The position numbers and the translations under genes are program-made. A DNA stretch of 64,000 bases from Clavaria fumosa (taxonomy: Eukaryota > Basidiomycota > Agaricomycetes > Agaricales > Clavariaceae), in NCBI GenBank assembly GCA_951802425.1, contig OX637797.1, positions 558,001 through 622,000 on the forward strand. Reading direction: 5' to 3'. Positions within the stretch are counted from its first letter, which is position 1, and the number at the start of each line of letters is the position of its first letter. Below, one piece after another: positions 37,266-47,624 of this stretch. Below the pieces are notes generated by a model that did not search any database, was not told the DNA's origin, and worked only from the letters and a program-made list of their open reading frames with translations.

Positions 37266-37777
37266 ATGTCTGACGCTGGAGACGAAGTTAAGGTCGATGC
37301 AGCACCACCCGCAGAACCGGAGGCGGCACCCGAGCCTCCCAAGACGAGGATGAGCGTCGAAGACGCCCTCCAGGTACGGATACCCACTCTGGGAGAGCAT
37401 ATATGTGGTGCCTGACAATCCACAACCACCACTAATAGGAAGTACTAAAGAACGCCCTGGTGCATGACGGGCTTGCGCGCGGCCTGCGCGAATGCGCCAA
37501 GGCGCTGGACAAGCGGCAGGCGCACCTCTGCGTCCTCGTCGAGACGTGCACCGAGGCGGAGTACATCAAGCTCATCGAGGCGCTCTGTGCGGAGCACAAG
37601 ATCAACCTCATCAAGGTCGGTGACGCGAAGGTGCTGGGGACGTGGGCTGGGCTGTGCAAGATCGACAGGGAGGGCAACCCGCGCAAGATCGTAGGGTGCT
37701 CCTGTGTGGTAGTCAAGGAGTACGGCGTCGAAAGCACGGGTATGCATGTGCTGATGGATCACTTCAAGAACCGTTAG
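37266..37777 (+). CDS. RPS12: 40S ribosomal protein eS12
   Basis: Exon 1 is 37266-37373 ([19 protein letters not shown] then [13 protein letters not shown]). The intron is 37374-37438 (GTACGG...AATAG). Exon 2 is 37439-37777, with [79 protein letters not shown] and [18 protein letters not shown] before TAG. The length (about 148 residues) and the conserved core match eukaryotic eS12, an L7Ae-like fold in the beak of the 40S subunit. The acidic Ala/Pro/Glu N-terminus is normal for fungi. Codon use is strongly C/G-ending, as expected for high expression. Confidence 0.93.
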
Positions 37778-38287
37778 AAAAGGTGAGAAGCGATTCAACG
37801 TTCGACTCTGTGATGACAATACAGACTCCCTCGACGGAGAACCTGTTTCTTTGAGGAAACCCGTCTATCCGGAATCAATAATTTGTCTGACAATTTTTGC
37901 CATTTTGTCTCCTTCGTCTTTCCTTTTCTCCAACTGACCTCATTGCCTCACCAGTGCTTGACGACGCAGCCTGTCGAGACGGCGTATTTCTTACACGTTC
38001 TGTCCCTCGGTAGAAAAAAAGTATGATTACAACTGAAAATCGCAAGTCATATCTTTCGGGTTTCTTACCGACCCATACTTGGTATATCATCAAATCGTCA
38101 GTACTGACGAGAAAACGAAATGGACACAGAAATAAACGTCGAACGACCTCTTGACCTTGAGATTCATGCACTCGTGGTCCTAGCATTGCACCACCAGAGA
38201 ATCAATCGGTGGCACTGCTGATGCGGCCGACCTGATACAGCAGAGCCCGCCCTGTAACACGACGCACAATTAGCTGTCCAATTGCTG
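37778..38287. other. spacer between eS12 and the transposon island
   Basis: 3' flank of the eS12 gene, then sequence without recognisable genes. The last 40 bases (AATTAGCTGTCCAATTGCTG) resemble the subterminal repeat units of the adjacent CACTA element, so its true left edge may lie slightly further left than annotated. Confidence 0.4.
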
Positions 38288-38321
38288 CGCCACATGTCAT
38301 GTCCGTGTAGCGGCCAGTTAG

Positions 38322-38476
38322 TGCATGGTCTCAACGAGGGACGAGCGTGAGAACAACATCTCGAACAAAGCCGGATTTCCAACTCCGACATATCCGGCGC
38401 TCCTTTCCCCAAAACATCCATCTTCCCGCGCCTCACTTAGGCGCTCCACGCCCCCATCAGTAAAATTTTTCTTATA
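38322..38476 (+). repeat. Ngaro split direct repeat A1 (left end)
   Basis: Begins TGCATGGTCTCAACGAGG and ends AAATTTTTCTTATA. Same sequence and orientation as 43880-44034. Confidence 0.9.
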
Positions 38477-38519
38477 GATTAGCCGCTCGATTTGGGTTCC
38501 CTGCAGGGTCGCGAACAGT

Positions 38520-40678
38520 ATGGTCAACACTCGCAACTCGTCCATACCCCCCGAACCGGTTGGCGAAGGGGCAAGTTCTACCAGGGGAAAGGGGCGTGGA
38601 GGGTCCCGCCTTGCCTCTCTTGCAGAATCAGGGACTGGGACATTAGACCCGAACCACTTGGATCTCGACCAACTGGATTCCCAAGTAGGGAAAAGAACAC
38701 CCGCATATAATATAAGTTCGTTAGGGGAGTTCTTCGCAAATAGGGTGGCAGGGCCGGTAAGTGGATCCCGTAGGCCCAGAGTGCCCTCTGCATCCCCAAC
38801 TTCGGCCAGTCCTGCTACGGCCCCCTCTCGGGCGAAGAAAGCCCGTGCGGCCGGCTCTGCATCTGGGGAAGGAAATAAAGGGTCGGCGGCCTTTGTGCCT
38901 CCCACTGGGTCGGGTGAGAATTCCAGCCCCTCCCTACCAATGGGTGCCGCAAACGTGTCCGTCTCGCCGCCAGTGCCCGCTCCAGCTCAAGAAGGCCTAG
39001 GAATTGGGAGCCTGGAAGGGGGCCCATTGACGTCCCCTTCGGGCCCCAGGAGGACAGACCCACCAGCCTTACCCGGCCAAGGGAACCCACCTCTAGTTGT
39101 ATCTGTTCCTTCTTCTCCGAGCCCAGGCGGCCAGCCACGAGCAGCTCCTGCTACCACTTCTCCATCTGGGATTAGGATCCTGCCGTCAGCAGCGTCAGTA
39201 CCCGCACCGGGATTGCCTGTGTCTTCGCCAGGCCCGGGTATGTTTTTGAGCGGCTATATGCGCCTTTGCGTACTCTTATACCGTTGCCCTTTGGCAAACT
39301 TAGGAGCAAGACCCTCAGCAGCGCCTTCGCTTGCTTCTCCTCACCCTTCAAGGGGCGCGCCAATCCCCGGGATGCCTGTCACCACAACTCCTGTGTGTGC
39401 TCCAGGCCCTGTTTTGGGTGCGTTGAGGAAGTACTTTGCACCTTTTCGTGCCTCTCTAAACTTGGGTCATTAGATGCTCTGGCCCCGGCCTCGGCTGTGC
39501 CCCCGGGAGTCCTTGAGCAGCAAGGGGGACCTACAGTCCTCTCATCCGCTGTCTCGGCAGCCGATCTTCAACGGTTCATCGCTTCTTCAGTTTCCTCTGC
39601 CCTACATTCGGCTATCGCTGCAGCCACGTCGAGAATTGCTAGCACGCCAGTGGCACCGCCGGCTCCCGCAGCTCCTGCGCAAGCTGTGCCCCTTTCCTCG
39701 AACCCTTCGGCCTTGTTGCCAGCCCTGCCTATAGCCCCGTTGCATACTGTTTTCCCTAGCTCTTCAGCCTCTGCCTTGACTCTTATTCAAACGGATGCCC
39801 AGCTCGACCCTAACAAGGTCATCGAGCCCCCCCAGATTATCCGTATCCTCGAGCAAGGGTGGAGAAAACACATCCCCCTGCATCTCCTTTCCAACTCTCG
39901 CTGCCGTTCCAGCCTTTTCGTCGTTGATAAGCCCTTAGATGTCCTAGTCGTTGGCCAATCTGGGGCCTTAGAATTCAAACAGTCGAACCTAGATGCCTCA
40001 GGCGAAACGTCCATATCGCAGGCAGAATTCGGTGAAGCCTGGCCTCGCCTGTGTACAATGATTGCGCGTCATCTGGCTTCCCCCTCCCGTGATGCGATAG
40101 CGAACGCCTTTCGTTCTCACTTCTCCTTCCTGGTGTCGCGAACTGATTTTACGGAGCGCTTTCATCTCTACATCCTGTATGATATCCACATCCGTCAGAG
40201 CTGGATTCAAAACTCAACGTCGTTCTCGCCTGCGGTTTTTCAAATTAATATTTGGAATGATGTGGTGGATCGTGACCGCTCGGCCCAATTAACGGCTCTT
40301 CGAGCCTCCCTCGAATCATACAATGGCCATCGGCCCTTTCGACTACCGGTGGGGAGCGCCCCTCCCGCTAATAGCGGGCGCAAAACGACTCGCAATGGAG
40401 GGCCCAGCATGCCGCAAGGTTGCGGTGGCCCTGGCAGGGGTAAATGCTTTGTCTGTCTCTCTCCCTCGCATGCAGGGCGTTCCTGCCCAGCAGCCGGGAA
40501 TGGCTTCCTCTCGAAGAGCGAAGATGGTTCCTGGAAAGCCCCATCACAGTTCAGCGCTGGCATCTGTTACCGATTTAACGGCTACCGAGGCTGCCCTGCA
40601 GCAGCCTGCCCCTTCGCACACGTCTGCTCAGTGTGCGGATCGTCCCAACACTGTGGCCAGACCCACCCCCAAGGCTGA
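38520..40678 (+). CDS. Ngaro Gag-like protein with zinc fingers (spliced)
   Basis: Start ATG 38520 (MVNTRNSSIPPEPVGEGASS). The N-terminal 300 residues are Pro/Ser/Ala-rich and likely disordered. Two intron-like breaks occur: 39238-39303 (GTATGT...TTAG, 66 bases, optional because it keeps frame) and 39418-39473 (GTGCGT...TTAG, 56 bases, needed to join the two frames). After the second the frame reads DALAPASAVPPGVLEQQGG and continues to TGA 40676-40678. The middle has LQRFIASSVSSALHSAIAAA and KVIEPPQIIRILEQGWRKHI, a Gag-like helical core. The C-terminus holds a CCHC knuckle (CFVCLSPSHAGRSC) and a Cys/His cluster with CYRFNGYRGCPAAACPFAH and CSVCGSSQHC, common in DIRS-type Gag proteins. It would bind the element's RNA. 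The RT frame overlaps its end. Confidence 0.72.
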
Positions 40679-42374
40679 CCTCCCCATCGTGACCCCCCTT
40701 CAATGGGAGGCCTGGGATCGTCTCCTCAGGTCCACTGGTAATTTCGAATTGTTCAAGGACGTCGTTTCCAGTTTGCGTTTTGGTTTTAGTATCAGCACCT
40801 CTGCCTCACTCTCTTTCACTTTTTCTCCGCCCAACCACAAATCAGCCATGGATAATAAATCGGTTATCTCAGATCATATTGCTAATGAACTCCGCCTGGG
40901 CCGGTACTCTGGCCCCTTCACACACGATCAGATGTCAGCATTCTTCGTGCACTACCGGACTGCACCGCTGGGTGTCGTGTTCGACTCGTCATCTGGTAAA
41001 GCCCGTGTTATAAACGATCACTCTTTCCCTAGAAATGACCCTTCCATCCCCTCGACGAACTCCGGGATTGATGGAACGCTCTTCCAGTGTGACTGGGGCT
41101 CTTGGATGGACTGTTTTTTAGCTATTCTAGACGCACCCCCCGGTACGGAAGTGGCCGTATTCGACGTCGATTCGGCACACCGACGCATGCCGACAGCTCC
41201 TGAGAACCGCCGCCACGTCTGCGTTGCTTGGGACCAAGTATACTACATAGACCATTGCTGTTGCTTCGGGTGCACCAGCTCGAGCGGAATATTCGGCCGG
41301 GTGGCCGACGCAATTGTAGCAATTTACCTTGCACTTGGTGTAGATAACGTAATCAAGTGGGCTGACGATTTTCTCTTCTGGCGTTACCCTCGCGTTCAGG
41401 CGTCTTCTTCGAGCCCGAGGATACAGTTTTCCCACAGCCCGCCCCCTCCCTCCAAGTACCCCTACACCTTCGACGAAAGCCTCATCCGCTCTGTCGCAGC
41501 GTCTCTGGGCTGGCCCTGGTCCTCGAAGCCCGGTAAATGTGTCCCTTTTGCCTCATCTTTCAAATATCTTGGGTTCGTGTGGAACATCGTCGACAAATCA
41601 GTCTGTGTCCCAGAGGGAAAGAAGACGAAATTCTTGATGAAGATTGAAGCTTGCCTATCAGCTACCTCTGTCTCAAAGAAGGAAGTCGAGTCTATGGTCG
41701 GCTCTCTAAACCACTGTGCGGTCGCGATAAAATTTAGCAGAAGCCACCTCCCCTCATTATACCGACTCCTCGCGAAGTTCGAGAAATACCCTTCAGCCTT
41801 CACGAAGCTACGTCTCTCCAAGGAAGTGCAAAACGACCTCGAGTGGTGGAAATCCGCCCTCTCTGTCCCATGGTGCGGCCTCCGGATCCGTGTGCGTCCT
41901 ACCCAGAGCCCCGACGTCGTCCATGTCGACGCCTCTGATTGGGGGATTGGCCTCGTCCTAAACGACCGCTGGCGAGCCTGGAGACTCGTGGAGTCCTGGA
42001 AATCTGAGGGTCGTGGCATAGGCTGGGCGGAGACCATCGCAGTTGAACTTGCGGCAGGAGTGCTCGTAAAATTAGGGAAGGCTGATGTCACTATACTGAT
42101 TCGCTCAGACAATGCTGGCGTGGTGGGAGCCTTTCGAGCTCAATGCTCCAGGAACCCTTTGCAGAACGCATCTCTTCGGCGGACTCTGATGATAACGAAC
42201 GACAGTAATATCCACCTGAACTTCCTTTGGATCGCGTCCGCTGAAAACCGAGCTGACGGACCGTTGCGCGGGACCCCGTTACCCTGGGACCTCCTTCTAC
42301 CCCTCGCACCGATCCCGCCACCGCTCCGCTATCTAGTCTCGCCGTTAAACGACCCCTGCGACATGCAGCAGTGA
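40677..42374 (+). CDS. Ngaro reverse transcriptase - RNase H
   Basis: The reading frame is open from 40323 to TGA 42372-42374. Homology begins after the Gag stop (PIVTPLQWEAWDRLLRSTGN), so expression probably uses a frame change or re-start near 40.67 kb. RT blocks: GPFTHDQMSAFFVHYRTAPL, GKARVINDHSFP, VAVFDVDSAHRRMP (first catalytic Asp), CTSSSGIFGRVADA and IKWADDFLFWR, the catalytic box in the WADD form. KYLGFVWNIVDKSVCVPEGK follows. RNase H shows VHVDASDWGIGLVLNDRWRA, WAETIAVELAAGVLV and IRSDNAGVVGAF, with the D-E-D triad. No stop or frameshift within. Copies element RNA to DNA in a cytoplasmic or nuclear particle. Confidence 0.85.
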   Translation, partial: DLPIVTPLQWEAWDRLLRSTGNFELFKDVVSSLRFGFSISTSASLSFTFSPPNHKSAMDNKSVISDHIANELRLGRYSGPFTHDQMSAFFVHYRTAPLGVVFDSSSGKARVINDHSFPRNDPSIPSTNSGIDGTLFQCDWGSWMDCFLAILDAPPGTEVAVFDVDSAHRRMPTAPENRRHVCVAWDQVYYIDHCCCFGCTSSSGIFGRVADAIVAIYLALGVDNVIKWADDFLFWRYPRVQASSSSPRIQFSHSPPPPSKYPYTFDESLIRSVAASLGWPWSSKPGKCVPFASSFKYLGFVWNIVDKSVCVPEGKKTKFLMKIEACLSATSVSKKEVESMVGSLNHCAVAIKFSRSHLPSLYRLLAKFEKYPSAFTKLRLSKEVQNDLEWWKSALSVPWCGLRIRVRPTQSPDVVHVDASDWGIGLVLNDRWRAWRLVESWKSEGRGIGWAETIAVELAAGVLVKLGKADVTILIRSDNAGVVGAFRAQCSRNPLQNASLRRTLMITNDSNIHLNFLWIASAENRADGPLRGTPLPWDLLLPLAPIPPPLRYLVSPLNDPCDMQQ

Positions 42375-42735
42375 TGTCGCCACGTTGGCGGTCAGCGTTG
42401 CAGCTAGCTTTAACTTGTTCTCTCGCCTTCGGATTTGCCCTTGGCCCGGTAAAGTCGATTTATTTCCCTTGACCACCTGTTTTCCCTCGCACTTTTGTAG
42501 CGCTCGGACGCCTCTCCCGTCGTTAGCTTAGTTATTTCCTTCACCGCCTTTTTGCCCTTGCCTTTTCAATAGCGCTCGGACGCCTCTCCTGTCGTTAGCC
42601 TCCTGTCGTTAGCCTAGTTGGGCTGCCTATTGTTCTGAAGTGAATTGGCCTGCCCCAATGGATTGTAAACTCAGCTAGGCAAGGTCCCAATTTCATTTTT
42701 GTGCCCACCATTCTCCAGCATGCTACTCTATTACG
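42375..42735 (+). repeat. non-coding linker with imperfect tandem repeats between RT and recombinase genes
   Basis: Two imperfect copies of about 65 bases (near 42470-42535 and 42537-42600) share GCGCTCGGACGCCTCTCC and GTCGTTAGC, and TCCTGTCGTTAGCCT is repeated again at 42597-42615. The repeat unit is pyrimidine-rich. It separates two genes of one element, so it may contain a promoter or a splice/re-initiation signal for the recombinase. Confidence 0.6.
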
Positions 42736-43815
42736 ATGTCTGAATCTCACGCTAGCAACGTCGCCGCCGCCATATCAGCTGCTTGGGCACCATCCACGAG
42801 GACGCTGTACAACCGCGGTATCGCCCGTTTCTTCTCCTGGTGCGAGGCCTCTTCCATACCCGCCTCCCCACCCTTCGACGAATCCGTCTTGTGCGCCTTC
42901 GCAGCCTCATCGCTTGGCCTTAGATCGAGTGCTGCTGTTCGCAATGACATGGCCGGGATTCGGGCATGGCACATACTCAACAACTTGGCTTACTGCGGGG
43001 GCACTAGGTTGGACTACGTACTGCGCGGCATTAGCAACCTCGCTCCAAGACCAATCTGCCCGCCCCGAAGGCGTGCTCTACGCGAGATTCACATCGTCGC
43101 TCTGCAATTGCATCTAAGCCCTACAGATGGCATGGACGTCGCAACACTAGCTATAGCGGCCTGCGCTTTCTGGGGCCAGGCTCGCCTGGGCGAACTTCTG
43201 CCCAAACGCGCTACTCTCCCCGCCCCACTCGTCCCCACAATCCGCGACCTATCCCCGTCGGCTTCCCGACTTGGCTCTCGGTCCCTCCATCTCCCATGGA
43301 CAAAGACCGCAAGATCCAGAGGCGAAGATATTGCTATCTGCCGTCAACTCGGTGCTGCCGACCCCATCGCTGCCTTAGAAAACCACCTAACGTTTAACGA
43401 GCTGTCTGGAGATCCTGAACTCCCCCTCGCTTGCTACCGTTCGCCCGCCGGGAGCCTGAGTATCTTGTCCAAAACATCTTTCCTGAACAGATGCAATGGC
43501 ATACTGGGTCCGCTGGGTTTTGGACGCTTCACCGGTCACTGCTTCCGCATCGGTGGGACTACAGAACTTCTGCTACGGGGAGTCCCTCCTGACGTCGTTC
43601 GAGTGATGGGGCGTTGGGCATCCGACAGTTTCTTGCGTTACTGGAGAGACGCTGGCCAGATTGCTGCTTTCCATGCTGAACTTATCAACGATGAATTTCC
43701 AGTTGGGCACCGTTCCGGGGTCGCGGCTTTGCTCGCTGCGGGTGGCTCCCCCGCCACAGCACAACAGATAGGGGTTGGAGCGACAGCCCAACCCCTCCCT
43801 CTCCCGAATCTCTGA
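42736..43815 (+). CDS. Ngaro tyrosine recombinase
   Basis: ATG 42736 (MSESHASNVAAAISAAWAPS) to TGA 43813-43815, 359 residues. The N-terminal part looks like a SAM-like core-binding domain (TRTLYNRGIARFFSWCEAS). The catalytic domain shows the box-1 arginine in FWGQARLGELLP (around residue 148), then SLHLPWTKTARSRG, the box-2 motif GHCFRIGGTTELLLRG (HxxR), VRVMGRWASDS and the nucleophile in FLRYWRD (around residue 301). All catalytic residues of the family (R...HxxR...W...Y) are present. The 3' end runs into repeat B1, so the last residues (ATAQQIGVGATAQPLPLPN) are encoded by the repeat. Confidence 0.87.
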   Translation: MSESHASNVAAAISAAWAPSTRTLYNRGIARFFSWCEASSIPASPPFDESVLCAFAASSLGLRSSAAVRNDMAGIRAWHILNNLAYCGGTRLDYVLRGISNLAPRPICPPRRRALREIHIVALQLHLSPTDGMDVATLAIAACAFWGQARLGELLPKRATLPAPLVPTIRDLSPSASRLGSRSLHLPWTKTARSRGEDIAICRQLGAADPIAALENHLTFNELSGDPELPLACYRSPAGSLSILSKTSFLNRCNGILGPLGFGRFTGHCFRIGGTTELLLRGVPPDVVRVMGRWASDSFLRYWRDAGQIAAFHAELINDEFPVGHRSGVAALLAAGGSPATAQQIGVGATAQPLPLPNL

Positions 43816-43880
43816 CTCAATCAGTAACTACTTTGTTTATTCACTTAATTTTACATGAACCGAGGCGCGAACTGAGAGAT
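43742..43880 (+). repeat. Ngaro repeat B1
   Basis: Starts GTGGCTCCCCCGCCAC and ends GCGCGAACTGAGAGAT. Matches 44067-44205 with two substitutions seen (CCACAGCAC/CCACGGCAC and CTCTGAC/CTCCGAC). Confidence 0.9.
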
Positions 43881-44034
43881 GCATGGTCTCAACGAGGGAC
43901 GAGCGTGAGAACAACATCTCGAACAAAGCCGGATTTCCAACTCCGACATATCCGGCGCTCCTTTCCCCAAAACATCCATCTTCCCGCGCCTCACTTAGGC
44001 GCTCCACGCCCCCATCAGTAAAATTTTTCTTATA
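43880..44034 (+). repeat. Ngaro repeat A2
   Basis: Second copy of A1, abutting B1 with a one-base overlap. I see no difference from A1. The 32 bases 44035-44066 separate it from B2. Confidence 0.9.
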
Positions 44035-44066
44035 CCCACCCTCCTCTCCCTTTTGGTTGAGTCTTC

Positions 44067-44205
44067 GTGGCTCCCCCGCCACGGCACAACAGATAGGGGT
44101 TGGAGCGACAGCCCAACCCCTCCCTCTCCCGAATCTCCGACTCAATCAGTAACTACTTTGTTTATTCACTTAATTTTACATGAACCGAGGCGCGAACTGA
44201 GAGAT
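44067..44205 (+). repeat. Ngaro repeat B2 (right end)
   Basis: Second copy of B1. Ends GAGAGAT at 44205, followed by GGCCAGTTAG, which also flanks the left end of the element (38312-38321). Confidence 0.9.
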
Positions 44206-44385
44206 GGCCAGTTAGCTGTCCAGTCACCTGTCCAGTCACCTGTTCAGTCACGTGCCTGTCACACTTGTGACCTGTTCCCATGTGACTGAATGCTGTACCG
44301 CACGGTAGATGCGTGCAGTACAGCATTGTCTGGCCCTTCGGTTGCCACCATCATCTTCTCGTTGCTCTGCCTCTCTGCCTTTACA

Positions 44386-47300
44386 ATGGCATCAGCACCC
44401 AGACCATCTTCACAAGCTGGAATAAAAGTTGTTTGCACATGTCAGTACAGCTGTGCTTCCAAATCATTCACCAATGAACATGGTGAGGTACAACCTGGCT
44501 GGCTTGTTGCCCCATCAACTCGCACACAACACCGTCGGAAGGACAAGAATCTGGTGCCTATTACCCCACTGGTATGCCCCATAACACCTAAAATACAACA
44601 ATACTGACCCTAGCCCCCTCCCTCCAGGCTGCCAATGTAGAAGAGATACCACCCATTGTGACAGAGGAGTCAGAGACAGGAGCACACAGTCAAGGCCATG
44701 GGCTTGCCTATGGTGTTATTGATTCTGAAATTAGTATGTTTGTCATCCCTGTAACCTCTTAGCATCTACTAAGGTCCAACAAGGCTTCAACACAAGTAGG
44801 CAATCAATTTTTGCACTGGCATACACCCTGGCAGCTTGGCTGCATCTTGTATGTGGCCTCAGTTGTGCCATGACTACTCAAGTCATGAAGATGCTGGAAG
44901 TCCTTGTGGTTATGGCCATTAATCTTGGACACCTGATGGCTCAAGCTGAGCCTCACCTGCCCTCTGAATCCCAGACCAACTCCAAGCCTGTGTTTACTTT
45001 GCCAAGTGATGTTCGCACTGCAATGGCTGCCCTTTCCATAGAACCAAAAATCATGCGTTCAATCTGCTGCCCTAAATGCTATGCAAAATATGCTCTTAAT
45101 GGGCTACCACAAATTTGCACCCATCAGGAGTCACCTCGAAGCAAACCCTGTGGTGAGACTCTTTGGACAACAAGGTCAACTCGAGGAGGTCCACGCATTG
45201 TCCCCCAACGTCTCTACAGCACACAAGACTTTGAGTCATGGCTCAAGTTCTTCCTTTCTCGTCCTGGCATTGAAGAACTCATTGACAAATCATATGCTCA
45301 TCATCCAACATCTGATGTTATGCACTCTATCTGGGATAGTCCAGCTTGGCATAGTCTTGGAGCATTCACCACAACCCCTGGCAATCTGACATTCAGTTAT
45401 TACATTGACTGGTTTAATCCTCTGACAAATAAGATTGCTGGGAAGTCTGTATCATGTGGAGCAATTATGTTGTTTTGTCTCAATTTGCCATATGAACTTC
45501 AACACCTTGTTGAGAATACCTTCTTTGCTGGCATCACACCTGGACCAAAGGAACCAAATGTTACAACAATCACTGCTGTTTCTGATCCCATTGTTGACCA
45601 ACTTGAGGCTATGTGGCATGGGAAAACTATCCAAACACATTGTCATCCAGATGGAATATGGAAGCGTGCTGCTGTCCTTCCAGCCATTGGTGATCTGTTG
45701 GCTATCCGCAAGGCTCTTGGCTTTGCAGGTGTGGGATCACACCATTTCTGCTCATTCTGTGAACTTCATTGGGCAGACATGGATAATCTAGACTCTAGGT
45801 CATGGAAGATGCGTGTAGGAGTTGATGTCCTGGCAGCTGCTGAACAATGGCAGCAAGCAGTTACAAAAAAGAAGCGCAAAGAACTTTTTTCTCAGCATGG
45901 AGTACGCTGGTCATCACTTCATCGACTTCTATATTGTGATCCTGTCCGCCACACTGTTTTGGGTGTTATGCACAATTGGATTGAGGGTATACTCCAGCAT
46001 CATGTGCGTGTAAAATGGGGAATTGGGATGTCACCATTAGTTGATGACTTGGGAACTCCAGAAAATGATGATGCTACTGCACCCACCTCATCACTTACCA
46101 ACTATTTTGATGCTGATATTGATGTTGAAATGTTGGATGAAGAGCTCAATGCTCTCCATCTAGAAAGTCAGCAATATGAGGAGACACCCCTGCATCTGAA
46201 ACGCCTTCATTCTGATGCATATATTCTACTATCAGATGGTGGCAGCAATGATAGTGGTGATGATGAATTTTAGCCTGATGAAGAAGAGTCAGAATCAGAT
46301 GATGAATACTCTGAGGAAGCAGTCTCAAGAACTATGTGTAGCTTTGATACAGCTGCATTGTCAAAAATCCATGCTTGTCTTTCTGATGTCAAAATACCCA
46401 GTTGGATAGAGCGCCCACCAACAAACCTGGGTGATAAATCACATGGAAAGCTGAAAGCTGATCACTGGCTAACACTCTTCACCATCTTTCTCCCTGTGGT
46501 TCTACCTGAGATGTGGCTTTCATCACCCAACAAAACCCATATGGCACTTCTGGACAACTTTTATGACCTTGTGACTTGCACAAACATCCTCTGCTCCTAC
46601 TCTGTATCACCCACTTCAGCAGATTCTTATCTTGACCACTACATCAAGTACCGCATGTCATCAAAACAGCTTTTTCCAAATGTGAACACTTGACCAAATC
46701 ACCACTATGCCATGCACAATGTTGATCTGATGAAATTCTGGGGACCCTTGATGAAGATTAGTGAATTTGCTTATGAACGACATAATGGGGCTTTGCAGAA
46801 GATCAAGACTAATGGACACATTTGGGAGCTGGACTTCACCATGTTGCGTCAAATTTGCCGGCGGGGCCGTTTGGCAGCATTTATGCAGGGTTGCATTGCT
46901 CTAGGCAACCCACTGAGCAAGGCCTTGCATGTACTTGTCCCACAGGCTGACTCTGAGACAACACCATCAACAATGTCTCCCCTTGATGAAGCACAACACA
47001 ATGGTGGAGGCAAGACACTCCCTCTTGATGTCTATGATTCAATCCTCACATACCTGAACATGCTCTTACCATCCTCTCCTATCCGGCATTTCAAGGATTT
47101 ACCTCATCCAATGGATACCTATGTTTTACCCCCAATGGCAGTTCCTTTGCATCATTTACAGCACAAGGGACGTAATTATTCAACATTCACCATGCACCCT
47201 GGCAACAGTTCTATCAGTTATAGGACCAGAAGTGGAGGTACTCATGCAGGATTTATTGTGTCAATGTGGACTCAGGTGGTAATGGGGAAGTCACACATTT

Positions 47301-47545
47301 TTGTCATTGTTTCTCCACACAGACTCCTCTCAGCAGGTGATGAAAAAATGAGCCCATATCAATCTAGGCCAGGTTTCTTGAGCAGTGTTGTGTATAGTCA
47401 ACAATCAGATCCTCATCAGGCAATTGTCATGGAGAAACAACAGATAATAGCTCATGTTGCATACTATAGCCACCCACCAGGTACATTTGGCATTGGAGCA
47501 GGAACATTAGTTTTGATAGACAGTTTACATCGTAACCGAGACTAG
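44386..47545 (+). pseudogene. CACTA Tnp2-like transposase, copy E1 (two in-frame stops)
   Basis: Start ATG 44386 (MASAPRPSSQAGIKVVCTCQ), then two short introns before the long frame from 44.8 kb. It shows SICCPKCYAKYALNGLPQIC (Cys-rich finger), the Tnp2-family signature SVSCGAIMLFCLNLPYELQH with FFAGITPGPKEPN, and VLPAIGDLLAIRKALGFAGV with HHFCSFC. Later come VRHTVLGVMHNWIEGILQHH and PNHHYAMHNVDLMKFWGPLM with NGALQKIKTNG, the end of the fungal Tnp2 proteins. A TAG at 46271-46273 and a TGA at 46691-46693 interrupt one continuous frame, so this copy is probably inactive. The gene is markedly poor in CG dinucleotides. A 700-base part is repeated inverted at 50543-51255. Confidence 0.78.
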
Positions 47546-47624
47546 TGACCCACCACTTATATGCCATTGGTTCCTCACATCCTTGTAACATTTCTGCAGA
47601 CATGTTATTCAATCAACATGTTAT

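Larger units (their letters stand above)
38322..44205 (+). mobile_element. Ngaro/DIRS-order tyrosine-recombinase retrotransposon, apparently complete
   Basis: Shows the split-direct-repeat layout A1-genes-B1-A2-B2 that defines Ngaro-type elements: A1 38322-38476 and A2 43880-44034 (155 bases, identical by eye); B1 43742-43880 and B2 44067-44205 (139 bases, two differences seen). Genes in order are a spliced Gag-like gene, RT plus RNase H, and a tyrosine recombinase. There are no LTRs and no integrase. Members are thought to insert through a circular DNA intermediate resolved by the recombinase, and A2/B1 serve as template to complete the ends. Near-identical repeats and open reading frames point to recent activity. 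It sits inside the left terminal repeat of CACTA copy E1. Confidence 0.85.

Noticed and set aside
36400..37273. Large plus-strand frames (up to 241 codons) across the WD40 gene
   Set aside because: Antisense to well-defined WD40 blades; Arg-rich composition is typical of reversed GC-rich coding DNA.
38318..38905. Minus-strand frame of 195 codons at the left end of the Ngaro element, partly repeated at 43837-44145
   Set aside because: It is the reverse reading of Gag and of the split repeats A1/A2; the repeated part merely reflects the duplicated repeat.
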